A stretch of 26,645 bases of DNA from a virus. The position numbers were made by a program, and so were the translations under genes. The notes below the pieces were generated by a model. It saw only the letters and a list, made by a program, of their open reading frames with translations. It had not been told where the DNA came from and ran no database searches. Positions 5,850-12,253 of the stretch are shown one piece after another (position 1 is the stretch's first letter; each line of letters starts with the position of its first letter). The DNA lies in the IMG/VR virus record IMGVR_UViG_3300004154_000242, positions 1 to 26,645 of that record. One strand, 5' to 3'.

Positions 5850-6596
5850 ATGACCCAAGAAGTCCAGCTGTTCAATTTCGAGAAGGCCCAGGTGCGCCTC
5901 GTGACCATCGACGGCGAGCCGTGGTTTGTGGCGAAGGATGTGGCGGCGGTGCTGGGTTACGCCAAGCCTCGCAATGCGATTGCCAGCCACTGCAAGGGGG
6001 CCCTGATTCGGGGCGTCCTTACCGCTGGTGGCATGCAGGAGATGACGCTCATCCCCGAGCGCGACCTGTACCGCCTGGTGATGAAGTCGCACCTGCCGTC
6101 CGCCGAGTGCTTCGAGGAGTGGGTGGTGGGCGTGGTGCTGCCGAGCATCCGCAAGACCGGCAGCTACTCCGTGACATGTCACGCTCCGCAGATTCCGCAA
6201 TCTCTGCCCGAGGCGCTGCGCCTGGCGGCTGATCTGGCCGAACAGAACAGCCACCTGCAGCTGGTGGTCGCCGAGCAGGCGCCGAAGGTGCGTGCCCTGG
6301 AGGTGCTGACCGAGACCGCGGGGGCGATCTGCATCACCGACGCGGCCAAGCAGGTCGGCGTGCCGCCCATGGCGCTGTTCCAGTGGCTGCAGGAGAACCG
6401 CTGGATCTACCGCCGGGCCGGCTCCAGCCGCTGGCTGGCCTATCAGCCGCGTCTGGAGCAGGGCGTGCTGGTGCACAAGCTGACGGAGCTGGGCATCGAT
6501 GACGACACCGGGCAGCAGAAGGTGGCCGAGCAGGTGCTGGTGACGCGCAAGGGGCTGGCTCGGCTGGGCGAGAAGCTGGCGGGGAGGGTTGCCTGA
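5850..6596 (+). CDS. Phage antirepressor, Bro-N plus KilAC
   Basis: The protein has 248 residues and two domains. Residues about 1-110 are a Bro-N domain, with GEPWFVAKDVAAVLGYAKPR, then LIPERDLYRLVMKSHLPSAE and an FEEWVVGVVLPSIRKTG end, all hallmarks. After a helical linker, residues about 135-245 match the KilAC antirepressor domain (ITDAAKQVGVPPMALFQWLQ, then ENRWIYRR). Proteins of this build bind DNA or bind repressors and can trigger lytic growth. The ATG at 5850 follows GGAAG with 5-nt spacing; an upstream GTG overlaps the hairpin and is less likely. The stop overlaps the next start (TGATG), so it is coupled to the replication genes. Because the repressor lacks an S24 domain, this protein is a good candidate for the inducing factor. 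Confidence 0.88.
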   Translation: MTQEVQLFNFEKAQVRLVTIDGEPWFVAKDVAAVLGYAKPRNAIASHCKGALIRGVLTAGGMQEMTLIPERDLYRLVMKSHLPSAECFEEWVVGVVLPSIRKTGSYSVTCHAPQIPQSLPEALRLAADLAEQNSHLQLVVAEQAPKVRALEVLTETAGAICITDAAKQVGVPPMALFQWLQENRWIYRRAGSSRWLAYQPRLEQGVLVHKLTELGIDDDTGQQKVAEQVLVTRKGLARLGEKLAGRVA

Positions 6597-7390
6597 TGGC
6601 CAACCAGTGGTTCCGCATGTACGGCGAGTTCGCCACCGACCCCAAGGTCCAGATGCTCAGCGAAGCCAACCAGCGCCGCTACATCATGCTGTTGTGCCTG
6701 CGTTGCAGTAACGGCGATGTAACGTTACATGACGACGAAATCGCGTTTCAGCTTCGCATCAGTAGCGAAGAGTGGGCGGCAACCAAGGCCGTCCTGCTGG
6801 GCAAGAAGCTGATCACAGAGGACAGCCGCCCGACCGCCTGGGATAAGCGTCAATACCTCTCCGACTCAAGCGCAGCGCGGGTTGCAGCGCATCGTGCGAA
6901 GAAGAAGGCTGACAAGAAACGGGTATGTAACGTTACAGAAACGCCCCCAGATACAGATACAGATACAGAGGTAAAAGCCCCTCTCACTCCCGCGGGCGAG
7001 GACGCAGCGCCCGTCGAGCCGGAGCAGGAGCCTGCCCAGGCCGCACGTGCCGAGCCGGCGGCGCCTGTTGCCGGCCTGTTCCCGATGCACCTGGAGTGGG
7101 TGCCCGATCAGGTCCAGCTCAAGGCCCGCGCCACGATGGCCGGCCTGTCGCTGGACCTGTTCGACCGCGAAGCCATCGCCGGCTTCGTGATCCACCACGA
7201 AGCCAAGGGGCTGGCGAAGACCGAGCGCGAGTGGCTGGCGGCCCTGGTCAACTGGGTCAAGCGCGACGCGGTGCAGGCCGCCGCCCGGCCGGCCGCGGTG
7301 GTGAACTTCCCCGGCAAGGGCCAGCGCCGCGCCAACGGGCCCGACTTCGAGGACGACGGCTGGCGGACCATGACGGAGTACGACCTGTGA
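6596..7390 (+). CDS. Replication protein with DnaT-like ssDNA-binding C-terminal domain
   Basis: The 264-residue protein has an N-terminal winged-helix-like region (MANQWFRMYGEFATDPKVQM, then LSEANQRRYIMLLCLRCSNG) of the kind found in phage O-type replication initiators. A basic stretch near 95-110 and a disordered Thr/Asp and Ala/Pro/Glu-rich linker (about 115-155) follow. The C-terminal domain (about 160-235) resembles the DnaT ssDNA-binding domain, ending in FVIHHEAKGLAKTEREWLAA. It probably opens the phage origin and loads the P-like protein with host helicase. The linker-coding DNA holds two copies of a 12-bp palindrome and a hexanucleotide repeat, features that often mark an origin inside the initiator gene. 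It is coupled at both ends to its neighbours. Confidence 0.82.
   Translation: MANQWFRMYGEFATDPKVQMLSEANQRRYIMLLCLRCSNGDVTLHDDEIAFQLRISSEEWAATKAVLLGKKLITEDSRPTAWDKRQYLSDSSAARVAAHRAKKKADKKRVCNVTETPPDTDTDTEVKAPLTPAGEDAAPVEPEQEPAQAARAEPAAPVAGLFPMHLEWVPDQVQLKARATMAGLSLDLFDREAIAGFVIHHEAKGLAKTEREWLAALVNWVKRDAVQAAARPAAVVNFPGKGQRRANGPDFEDDGWRTMTEYDL
6717..6730. repeat. Palindrome copy 1 in the replication gene
   Basis: ATGTAACGTTACAT is a perfect 14-bp palindrome within coding sequence. Its 12-bp core recurs at 6926-6937. It is AT-rich for its surroundings, and it is a candidate protein-binding or origin element. Confidence 0.5.
6926..6966. repeat. Palindrome copy 2 plus AGATAC x3 tandem repeat
   Basis: TGTAACGTTACA (6926-6937) repeats the core of the earlier palindrome. 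It is followed 11 bp later by three exact copies of AGATAC (6949-6966) encoding alternating Asp and Thr. Together they form a low-GC, repeat-bearing patch inside the initiator gene, as in lambda-type origins, where iterons and an AT-rich region lie inside O. Confidence 0.5.
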
Positions 7391-8145
7391 TCCAGATCGG
7401 GAACGTGGTCGCGATGACCGGTGAGCGGCTCGCTGCTGGGCGTGCACTCCCGGCCGGGCAGGTTTCCACCCAGCCGCTCGGCGAGGTCGACGAGCAGACC
7501 GCCAAGGTGGTGGACATGGTCTTCCTGCAGCTGCAGGCGATCTTCCCGGCCTGGCGTCAGGCGTGGCCGGACGACAAGGCACTGGCGCTGGCCAAGCGCA
7601 GCTGGACCAAGGGGCTGCAGGCCTCGGGGATTCGCACGATCGAGCAGGTGCGCTTCGGCATCGAGCAGTGCCGGCGCAGCGGTTCGGCCTTCGCCCCAAG
7701 CATCGGCCAATTCGTGGCCTGGTGCCTGCCGACCGCCGAGATGATGGGCTTGCCGACCGAGGAAGCCGCCTGGCGCGAGGCCGTGCAGGCCTGCACGAGC
7801 CCGGATGGTTGGCGCTGGAGCCATGAGGCGGTGCGCCTGGCCGTGGCGGCGGTGGGGTTCTGGGAGCTGCGCCAGGGGGCCGGCGGCGCCGATGCGCTGC
7901 GCCGGCGGTTCGGCAATGCCTACGCGCAGGTGGTTGGGCGCTTGGCACGCGGCGAGGTGTTGGCCGAGCCCATGCAAGTGCTGGAGTGGGATGGGGCGCG
8001 CACGGCGGCCGAGCGGGCGGACATGGCTGCCGAGCAGGCGCTGCAGGAGCGGCTACGCAAGCAGGGGCTGGCAGAGGGCGGGCGTGGTGCCCGGGCGGAT
8101 CTGCTGGCGCAGTTGGGGATCAAGCGAGGAAACCACGATGCATGA
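7387..8145 (+). CDS. Lambda P-like replication protein (helicase loader)
   Basis: From GTG 7387 the protein has 252 residues. The central part (about 50-120) carries the recognisable P-family block IFPAWRQAWPDDKALALAKR, then FGIEQCRRSGSAFAPSIGQF and VAWC. Proteins of this family recruit host DnaB to the origin with the O-type partner. The GTG overlaps the previous stop in GTGA, which indicates translational coupling; ATG 7414 is the alternative start. A longer upstream extension of the same frame is out-of-frame translation of the preceding gene and was discarded. The C-terminal 60 residues are Ala/Arg/Glu-rich and helical. The gene sits immediately after the initiator, the expected O-P order. 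Confidence 0.82.
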   Translation: MIQIGNVVAMTGERLAAGRALPAGQVSTQPLGEVDEQTAKVVDMVFLQLQAIFPAWRQAWPDDKALALAKRSWTKGLQASGIRTIEQVRFGIEQCRRSGSAFAPSIGQFVAWCLPTAEMMGLPTEEAAWREAVQACTSPDGWRWSHEAVRLAVAAVGFWELRQGAGGADALRRRFGNAYAQVVGRLARGEVLAEPMQVLEWDGARTAAERADMAAEQALQERLRKQGLAEGGRGARADLLAQLGIKRGNHDA

Positions 8146-8344
8146 CACGGATTTCAAGTTTCACGCCCAGCGTCTGGGCTACACGAATTTCACCCGCGAG
8201 AACGGTTGCTATTGCCACCAGCCGCTGAACGAGCTGCGGGCCATGTACGACGCGGCGCATCGGGATGGCCGGTTGACGGGGAGAGCTGAGGTGGCTCTTG
8301 GCAAGGGGGGCGCAGGGCAAGGGAGGGGTAGTGGTGGTCGATGA
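8138..8344 (+). CDS. Small hypothetical early protein
   Basis: This 68-residue protein begins MHDTDFKFHAQRLGYTNFTR, with a CYCH motif at residues 24-27 and a Gly-rich basic C terminus. It has no family I recognise. The ATG has GAGGA upstream and overlaps the end of the P-like gene by 8 nt, so it belongs to the same operon. The Cys-Tyr-Cys-His cluster could bind metal, but with so few ligands that is a guess. The Gly/Arg-rich last 15 residues look disordered. Confidence 0.6.
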   Translation: MHDTDFKFHAQRLGYTNFTRENGCYCHQPLNELRAMYDAAHRDGRLTGRAEVALGKGGAGQGRGSGGR

Positions 8345-8427
8345 GTGAGCAGGAACGGCAGGCCGTGCTGCGTGAGCTGGCGCGGGACACTTGGGAGCAG
8401 TTGCGGAAGTTGGGGGTGGTGGATTGA
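8341..8427 (+). CDS. Possible very small protein (28 residues)
   Basis: MSEQERQAVLRELARDTWEQ followed by LRKLGVVD would form a single amphipathic helix. Its ATG overlaps the previous stop (ATGA) and its stop overlaps a TTG codon in frame with the integrase (TTGA). These tight junctions are the main reason to believe in it. There is no well-placed ribosome site, so translation would depend on coupling. It could be a coupling leader rather than a functional protein. Confidence 0.35.
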   Translation: MSEQERQAVLRELARDTWEQLRKLGVVD

Positions 8428-8432
8428 GCAGT

Positions 8433-9719
8433 ATGACGCTGACGGTGGCGATGTCGGACGCGGAGATCCGGCGGCAGGCGGCGCGGCCAGGGGTTGGGCG
8501 GCTACGGGCGGCACAGCATCCGGCGCTGCGCCTGCGCTTCCTCGAGGAGCGGTCCCGGGGGAGCTGGGATGTCCGGGCGGCGGGCGAGTGGAAGAAGTTC
8601 GCCGGCTGGCCGGAGCTGAACACGAAGGCGGCGCTGGCGGTGCTGCCCGAGGTGCTGGCCCGCCTGGTGGCCGATCCGGAGGCGGTCGTGGGCCAGGGTG
8701 GCTGGTCGACGGTGGGCGAGCTGCTGGAGTGGTATCGGGAGCGGGTGATGCGCGACCGCAAGCTGTCGGCCAAGCGCAAGGCGTCGGTGAAGTCGGCTAT
8801 CGACTGCCACCTGCTGCCGCGCCTGTCGAGCCTGCCGCTGGCCGCGCTGAACCGCTCGGCGGTAGACCAGACACTGATGTGGCCGCTGCAGGAGACGCTG
8901 TCGCCGAGCTATGTGCGCCTGATCCTGCGGGTGCTGACGATGGCCTTCAAGCAGGCGCTGCGGCTTGAGCTGATCGCCGAGGATCCGCTGGCCTCGGTGA
9001 AGTTCACGGACTTCGTCCAGGCGCGGATCAAGCCGAAGGCGGCGCGGCTGCATGTGATGGATGCCGGGCAGCTGCTGGCCACTCTGGCGACGCGCTTCGA
9101 GCAGGCCCCGCTCGAGGGGATTCTGGCGGTCATGATGCTGGCCCACGGCACGCGGGTGGGCGAGACCCGGCTGGCCCGCTGGCGGCATATCAGCCTGAGC
9201 GAGCGGGTCTGGCTGATCCCGGCGGAGAACACCAAGACCAGGACCGAGCATGTGCTGCCGCTGACCGAGCAGGCCTGTGCGCTGCTGCGCCGGTACCGGG
9301 CTATCCAGGAGGCGAAGGGCGGCGATCCGGTGTGCCTGTTCCCCGGGCGGGACGGCAAGCCGATCAGCGACAAGACGGCCAGCGCGATCTTCTCCAGCCT
9401 GGGCGGCGGGCAGTGGTCGAGCCATGACCTGCGCAAGATGGCCCGCACCGGCTGGGCCGAGCTGGGCGTGGATTACCTGATAGGCGAGCTGCTGCTGAAC
9501 CATGCAATGGGCTTTTCGGCGCAGACCTACATCAACACCAGTGCCGACGACCTGAAGCTGGATGCGCTGAAGCGCTGGCATGCGTGGCTGGATGAGCGCG
9601 GTTTTGCGGCGATTCACGGCGGTACGGTGGCGGTTTCTTCCGTTTCGAGGTTCGACGCGCAGGCCGCGCCAGTCGTGGCATGCAGCGATTTTCGAGAACT
9701 CCAAAAAGAGAGGCCCTGA
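8433..9719 (+). CDS. int: Tyrosine site-specific recombinase (phage integrase)
   Basis: The protein has 428 residues from ATG 8433; TTG 8424, overlapping the preceding stop, is an alternative. An N-terminal SAM-like core-binding domain (about 90-190) precedes the catalytic domain. The full tyrosine-recombinase set is visible: Arg in GTRVGETRLARW (R241), Lys in NTKTR (K268), HDLRK (H331, R334), LLLNH (H357) and nucleophile Tyr in AQTYIN (Y366). It cuts and joins attP and attB by a covalent 3'-phosphotyrosyl intermediate. It lies inside the early operon on the same strand as the replication genes, with phage genes on both sides, unlike the usual position beside a prophage end. No attP-like repeat was recognised next to it. 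Confidence 0.92.
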   Translation: MTLTVAMSDAEIRRQAARPGVGRLRAAQHPALRLRFLEERSRGSWDVRAAGEWKKFAGWPELNTKAALAVLPEVLARLVADPEAVVGQGGWSTVGELLEWYRERVMRDRKLSAKRKASVKSAIDCHLLPRLSSLPLAALNRSAVDQTLMWPLQETLSPSYVRLILRVLTMAFKQALRLELIAEDPLASVKFTDFVQARIKPKAARLHVMDAGQLLATLATRFEQAPLEGILAVMMLAHGTRVGETRLARWRHISLSERVWLIPAENTKTRTEHVLPLTEQACALLRRYRAIQEAKGGDPVCLFPGRDGKPISDKTASAIFSSLGGGQWSSHDLRKMARTGWAELGVDYLIGELLLNHAMGFSAQTYINTSADDLKLDALKRWHAWLDERGFAAIHGGTVAVSSVSRFDAQAAPVVACSDFRELQKERP

Positions 9720-9722
9720 AAA

Positions 9723-9881
9723 GTGCACGAGATCATGATGATTTTCGGCTTGGTCGCGCTGGCTGGACTGGCCGTAGCCGCCTTGGTCGGGCAGCGCCGA
9801 GAGGCCGGCTACAGAGAGTTTCTCCACCGCCATCGGCAGCAAAAGGCGGAAGTCGAGCGCGAAGCAAGGAGCCGCTTATGA
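9723..9881 (+). CDS. Small single-span membrane protein
   Basis: A 52-residue reading frame from GTG 9723 (AGAGG 9 nt upstream) gives MHEIMMIFGLVALAGLAVAA and then a polar, highly charged tail (RREAGYREFLHRHRQQKAEV). The first 22 residues form one transmembrane helix, with the tail probably cytoplasmic and helical. Its stop overlaps the ATG of another frame (TTATGA). It follows the integrase by 3 nt, which supports operon membership. It could be a small inner-membrane modulator, but no family is recognised. Confidence 0.55.
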   Translation: MHEIMMIFGLVALAGLAVAALVGQRREAGYREFLHRHRQQKAEVEREARSRL

Positions 9882-9899
9882 GCATCCAGGGCGGAGACG

Positions 9900-10181
9900 A
9901 TGGAGAGCGTTGCCGTGAAGAATCGTTCGGAGAGCACTGGTTCATGGAATTTGGCCTCATTGACTGCCGAGAAGCGGGCGGAGATCGAGGCACACAAGGC
10001 GGCCTGCATGGAGCGGTACAGAGCAGCGCAGGAACTGGCCTGCCAGATCCACGCCCAGCGCAGGGACAAGGGGAAGGGCTGGAGAGCCTGGGCCGAGGAG
10101 GAGCTGACCAGGCATCCGGAGCTGGAGAAGGAAGCGCGGGCGAAGCTCAACAGGCTGATGAAGGGGGTAAGCGGTGATTGA
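9900..10181 (+). CDS. Hypothetical early protein, charged and helical
   Basis: The protein has 93 residues, Arg/Glu/Lys/Ala-rich and almost entirely helical, for example LTAEKRAEIEAHKAACMERY near 21-40. It has no signal peptide or known motif. The ATG at 9900 is preceded by GGAG at 5-nt spacing. The 3' end overlaps the start of the resolvase gene by 8 nt, placing it in the same operon. A competing plus-strand frame through the same DNA is Gly-rich and unprotein-like. A small nucleic-acid-binding or regulatory protein is possible, but nothing shows it. Confidence 0.6.
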   Translation: MESVAVKNRSESTGSWNLASLTAEKRAEIEAHKAACMERYRAAQELACQIHAQRRDKGKGWRAWAEEELTRHPELEKEARAKLNRLMKGVSGD

Positions 10182-10539
10182 GATCGATCTGCCGTGGCCG
10201 CCCAAGGAGCTGAGCCCGAATGCCCGCACCCACTGGGCGAAGCGCAGCAAGGTGGCCAAGGGATACCGGGCAGCCTGCCACCTGCTGGCCAAGAAGGCTG
10301 GTTTGGTGGCTCCGGTGGGTAGGGCCCTGCTGCTGCTGGAGTTTGTCCCTCCGGACAGGCGCCGGCGCGATGACGACAACATGCTTGCCAGCTTCAAGGC
10401 CGGTCGGGACGGTCTGGCTGATGCGCTGGGCATCGACGACAACCGCTTTGTGACGCAACTGCAGGTGAGCCGGGAGGTTGTTCCTGGTGGTGCGGTGCGA
10501 GTACGCATTTCAAGATTTGAAGAGGGGGAAGCGGCATGA
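10174..10539 (+). CDS. rusA: RusA-family Holliday junction resolvase
   Basis: This 121-residue protein is the usual size for RusA. It begins IEIDLPWPPKELSPNARTHW, a typical RusA N terminus, and carries the acidic cluster RRRDDDNMLASFKAGRDGLA (about 63-82), then ALGIDDNRF. These hold the aspartates that bind Mg2+ in this endonuclease. It cuts four-way junctions and branched DNA made during phage replication and recombination, readying concatemers for packaging. The start is GTG 10174 with GGGGG upstream, overlapping the preceding gene; the stop overlaps the next ATG. Its place late in the early operon is the usual one. Confidence 0.92.
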   Translation: MIEIDLPWPPKELSPNARTHWAKRSKVAKGYRAACHLLAKKAGLVAPVGRALLLLEFVPPDRRRRDDDNMLASFKAGRDGLADALGIDDNRFVTQLQVSREVVPGGAVRVRISRFEEGEAA

Positions 10540-11084
10540 TCTATCCGAGCGTGATTTCAGCAGTGGTCCGGGCCTTGGCGGCCGAGGTGATGAGCGACGT
10601 GGCGCAGTGCTGGCGTGATCCTGACGCTATTGGTGCGGCCCGGCGGGCTGGGGAAATCGTTGGGAAGGATGAGGCCAGGCTGTATGACGTGATGGTGCAT
10701 GCCCTGCTTCATGATGTTCTGACCCCTGAGCAGTGGGACGCGCTGACCGCCAAGTACAGCACAGACATCGACCGTAAGAGGGGGGCGATCAAGGCGCTGC
10801 GGCTACGGGTACAGACGCCGGCGCCAGATCGGTTCAGGGATGCGGCCGTGCTGACTTGGGCTCTGCCAAAGCTTCCTGGGCGTGACGGGAAGCGCTCCAC
10901 AAGCGTGCTGCCCGAGGCGTGGTACTGCATGGATCGCTGGAGCGATGAGCCGGTGCCCGTCAAGACACAAGAGCGCTGGAGGCGCGATATCCGCAAGAGC
11001 CTTGAGCAAAAAGTCGATGATGCTCTGGCCGCGGCGCAAGAGGTACTTGATGCAGAGGGACTGATTAGGACCGAGGCTGCCTAG
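10536..11084 (+). CDS. Hypothetical protein in the position of lambda Q (late regulator candidate)
   Basis: This 182-residue soluble protein is mainly helical, with no Cys cluster or helix-turn-helix that I can see. It begins MIYPSVISAVVRALAAEVMS, and its centre contains LHDVLTPEQWDALTAKYSTD. A Trp-rich segment (VLPEAWYCMDRWSDE) lies near 124-138 and a basic-acidic helix at the C terminus. Its ATG overlaps the resolvase stop (ATGA). It is the last early gene before a promoter-like sequence and two strong terminators that precede the holin, which is where lambda places its antiterminator Q. I assign this role by position only; sequence similarity to known Q proteins is not evident to me. Confidence 0.6.
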   Translation: MIYPSVISAVVRALAAEVMSDVAQCWRDPDAIGAARRAGEIVGKDEARLYDVMVHALLHDVLTPEQWDALTAKYSTDIDRKRGAIKALRLRVQTPAPDRFRDAAVLTWALPKLPGRDGKRSTSVLPEAWYCMDRWSDEPVPVKTQERWRRDIRKSLEQKVDDALAAAQEVLDAEGLIRTEAA

Positions 11085-11093
11085 AATCAGTGT

Positions 11094-11122
11094 TTGACGC
11101 AGATGAGCCAATGAGCCATCAT
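11094..11122 (+). promoter_or_regulatory. Possible late promoter
   Basis: TTGACG (11094-11099) and CATCAT (11117-11122) with a 17-bp spacer form a fair sigma-70-type promoter just after the Q-position gene. Transcription would begin near 11129 and run about 300 nt to the first of two terminators. This matches the lambda plan of pR', a leader RNA and tR' before the lysis genes. Confidence 0.4.
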
Positions 11123-11211
11123 ATCCACATCCTGTCGATCTTGCGTGTTGGGGATTGGCGAAACATCTTCGGGGAGCCGGATCAAAACCGGCAGCTATTC
11201 CTGGTGCCCAG

Positions 11212-11415
11212 ATGGCGGTTCTGTTTGTCCTTGCGGTATTCGTTACCGCGCTTCCTGGTATTTCAGAACTGCTGACTGCGACAGCTAATTTCGCAGGGGA
11301 GGGTATCGGTATGGTGTGTGCATTCGGTGATGTTGTGTTCAAGGCTGTGACTTCATCCATCGCCGCCATCTGGTGTAGCTGTTTAGCTGCTGGTGCAGTA
11401 CCCCGCTCCATTTGA
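11212..11415 (+). CDS. Doubtful small hydrophobic ORF in the late leader
   Basis: A 67-residue frame starting at ATG 11212 (MAVLFVLAVFVTALPGISEL) has one clear hydrophobic segment and a second weaker one. There is no good ribosome site, and third-position GC is lower than in neighbouring genes. It ends just before a terminator. It could be a small lysis-associated membrane protein, but chance is at least as likely. The same 569-bp interval (11085-11653) otherwise holds only the possible promoter and the two terminators; no tRNA was found. Confidence 0.22.
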   Translation: MAVLFVLAVFVTALPGISELLTATANFAGEGIGMVCAFGDVVFKAVTSSIAAIWCSCLAAGAVPRSI

Positions 11416-11430
11416 GGTCATTGACCTCCG

Positions 11431-11468
11431 AAACCCCGGCACAGAGCGATCTGGCCGGGGTTTTTATT
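11431..11468 (+). terminator. Strong intrinsic terminator 1 before the holin
   Basis: AAACCCCGGC pairs with GCCGGGGTTT, and an inner CAGA-GCGA-TCTG stem closes on a GCGA tetraloop. It is followed by TTATTT. A further small hairpin, GAGGTC-ATT-GACCTC (11414-11428), precedes it. This should stop unmodified transcription before the lysis and head genes. Confidence 0.8.
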
Positions 11469-11555
11469 TCTGGCGCACCCAGGCGACGGCAGAAGTCACT
11501 GCCAGCGACAAGCGAAACAACGACTGGGCTCGCCCCCTGCGCCAATCCATTCCAG

Positions 11556-11585
11556 GCCCCGCCATCGTGCGGGGCTTTTTCGTTT
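11556..11585 (+). terminator. Strong intrinsic terminator 2 before the holin
   Basis: GCCCCGC pairs with GCGGGGC over a 6-nt loop and is followed by TTTTTCGTTT. It is the second stop within 125 bp, which suggests that the late genes are read only by antiterminated polymerase or from a promoter further right. Confidence 0.78.
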
Positions 11586-11653
11586 CGGCCCCTCGCCCCT
11601 TAGCTCCCTGGCAGGACTGCGCTGCGGGCCACCTAACTCCCAAGGAAACACTC

Positions 11654-11983
11654 ATGCCCAACGAGCACCAGACGCTCGCCGACATGCCGTTCTGGCTGCT
11701 CGTGCTGATCTCCATGGCTGGCCTGTCCGGTGAAATGCTCCGTGCCTCCGGTGGCGACCTAACCATGGAACAGATCCTCAAGCGAGTGATGCTGCGGTTC
11801 GGTGCTTCGGGTCTGCTTGGCATGGCGACGCTGATGCTGGCCATGGCAGCAGGCTCAGGCATACACCTGGCCGGTGGGCTGGGTATTGTTGTCGCGGTAC
11901 TGGGCGCTGACGTAGCTGGTGGGCTCTATACCCAGTGGCTCGCCAAGAAGGCCGGCGTCGAGCGGAGGGTGGGGGGGCAGTGA
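11654..11983 (+). CDS. Phage holin (LydA/holin_3-like)
   Basis: The 109-residue protein has a hydrophobic segment near 13-27 (FWLLVLISMAGLSGE) and two closely spaced helices near 50-67 (FGASGLLGMATLMLAMAA) and 72-92. It ends in a basic cytoplasmic-type tail, KKAGVERRVGGQ. This three-segment plan and the N-terminal sequence resemble the phage holin family that includes P1 LydA. It would form inner-membrane lesions at a set time to release lysis enzymes. AAGGAA lies 6 nt before the ATG. It is the first gene past the tandem terminators. No endolysin or spanin follows; the next gene is the terminase small subunit. Confidence 0.8.
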   Translation: MPNEHQTLADMPFWLLVLISMAGLSGEMLRASGGDLTMEQILKRVMLRFGASGLLGMATLMLAMAAGSGIHLAGGLGIVVAVLGADVAGGLYTQWLAKKAGVERRVGGQ

Positions 11984-12027
11984 CGGGCGCTGGCCCGGTG
12001 CGCCGGGGACCCTGGCCACCCGCCCCC

Positions 12028-12081
12028 TACCGCGGGGAAGGCGTCGAGCCTCGCGGTAACGGACAATTTTTCGATTTTTCG
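12028..12081. other. Candidate cos site region
   Basis: The stretch GGCGTCGAGCCTCGCGG (12040-12056) resembles the lambda nicking-site core (GGCGGCGACCTCGCGG) apart from one substitution and one extra base. It lies in inverted repeats TACCGCG (12028-12034) / CGCGGTA (12052-12058) and AGGC / GCCT. Two tandem ATTTTTCG copies follow (12066-12081). It is about 200 bp upstream of the terminase small subunit; in lambda nu1 starts about 190 bp from the cohesive end. The rest of the 270-bp gap (11984-12253) shows no convincing gene. Confidence 0.45.
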
Positions 12082-12253
12082 GATGCTCCACCACAACACC
12101 GAGTCCTATCTGCTGGAGGCCGCGTGGCTTCTGGCTTCCAGACGTTTTGAAGAGTTGTGCGGGGTGAGCATTTGCCGAAAGTCAATGTACAAGAGGCGCT
12201 CCGCTCGCGAATCGCTGCAGGCCCCGTGGTTGCTGGGCTGAATAGGAGTCTGC

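Noticed and set aside
8502-9842. Minus-strand frame opposite the integrase
   Set aside because: Gln/Arg/His-rich shadow; the plus strand carries the full catalytic set of a tyrosine recombinase.
9878-10177. Plus-strand frame starting at the ATG overlapping the small membrane protein stop
   Set aside because: Although it has an ATGA-type junction, the product is Gly/Arg-rich and disordered, while the overlapping frame from 9900 gives a sensible helical protein coupled to the resolvase gene.
11155-11275. Possible tRNA or structured RNA gene in the late leader
   Set aside because: The short inverted repeats here do not make a cloverleaf and no T-loop consensus is present.
10803-11411. Minus-strand frame across the late-regulator gene and leader
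   Set aside because: No start signal and no domain; it overlaps the plus-strand gene antisense and crosses the promoter-like region.
12083-12241. 52-codon ORF between the cos-like site and the terminase small subunit
   Set aside because: No ribosome site and no family resemblance; the interval is better explained as packaging recognition DNA.
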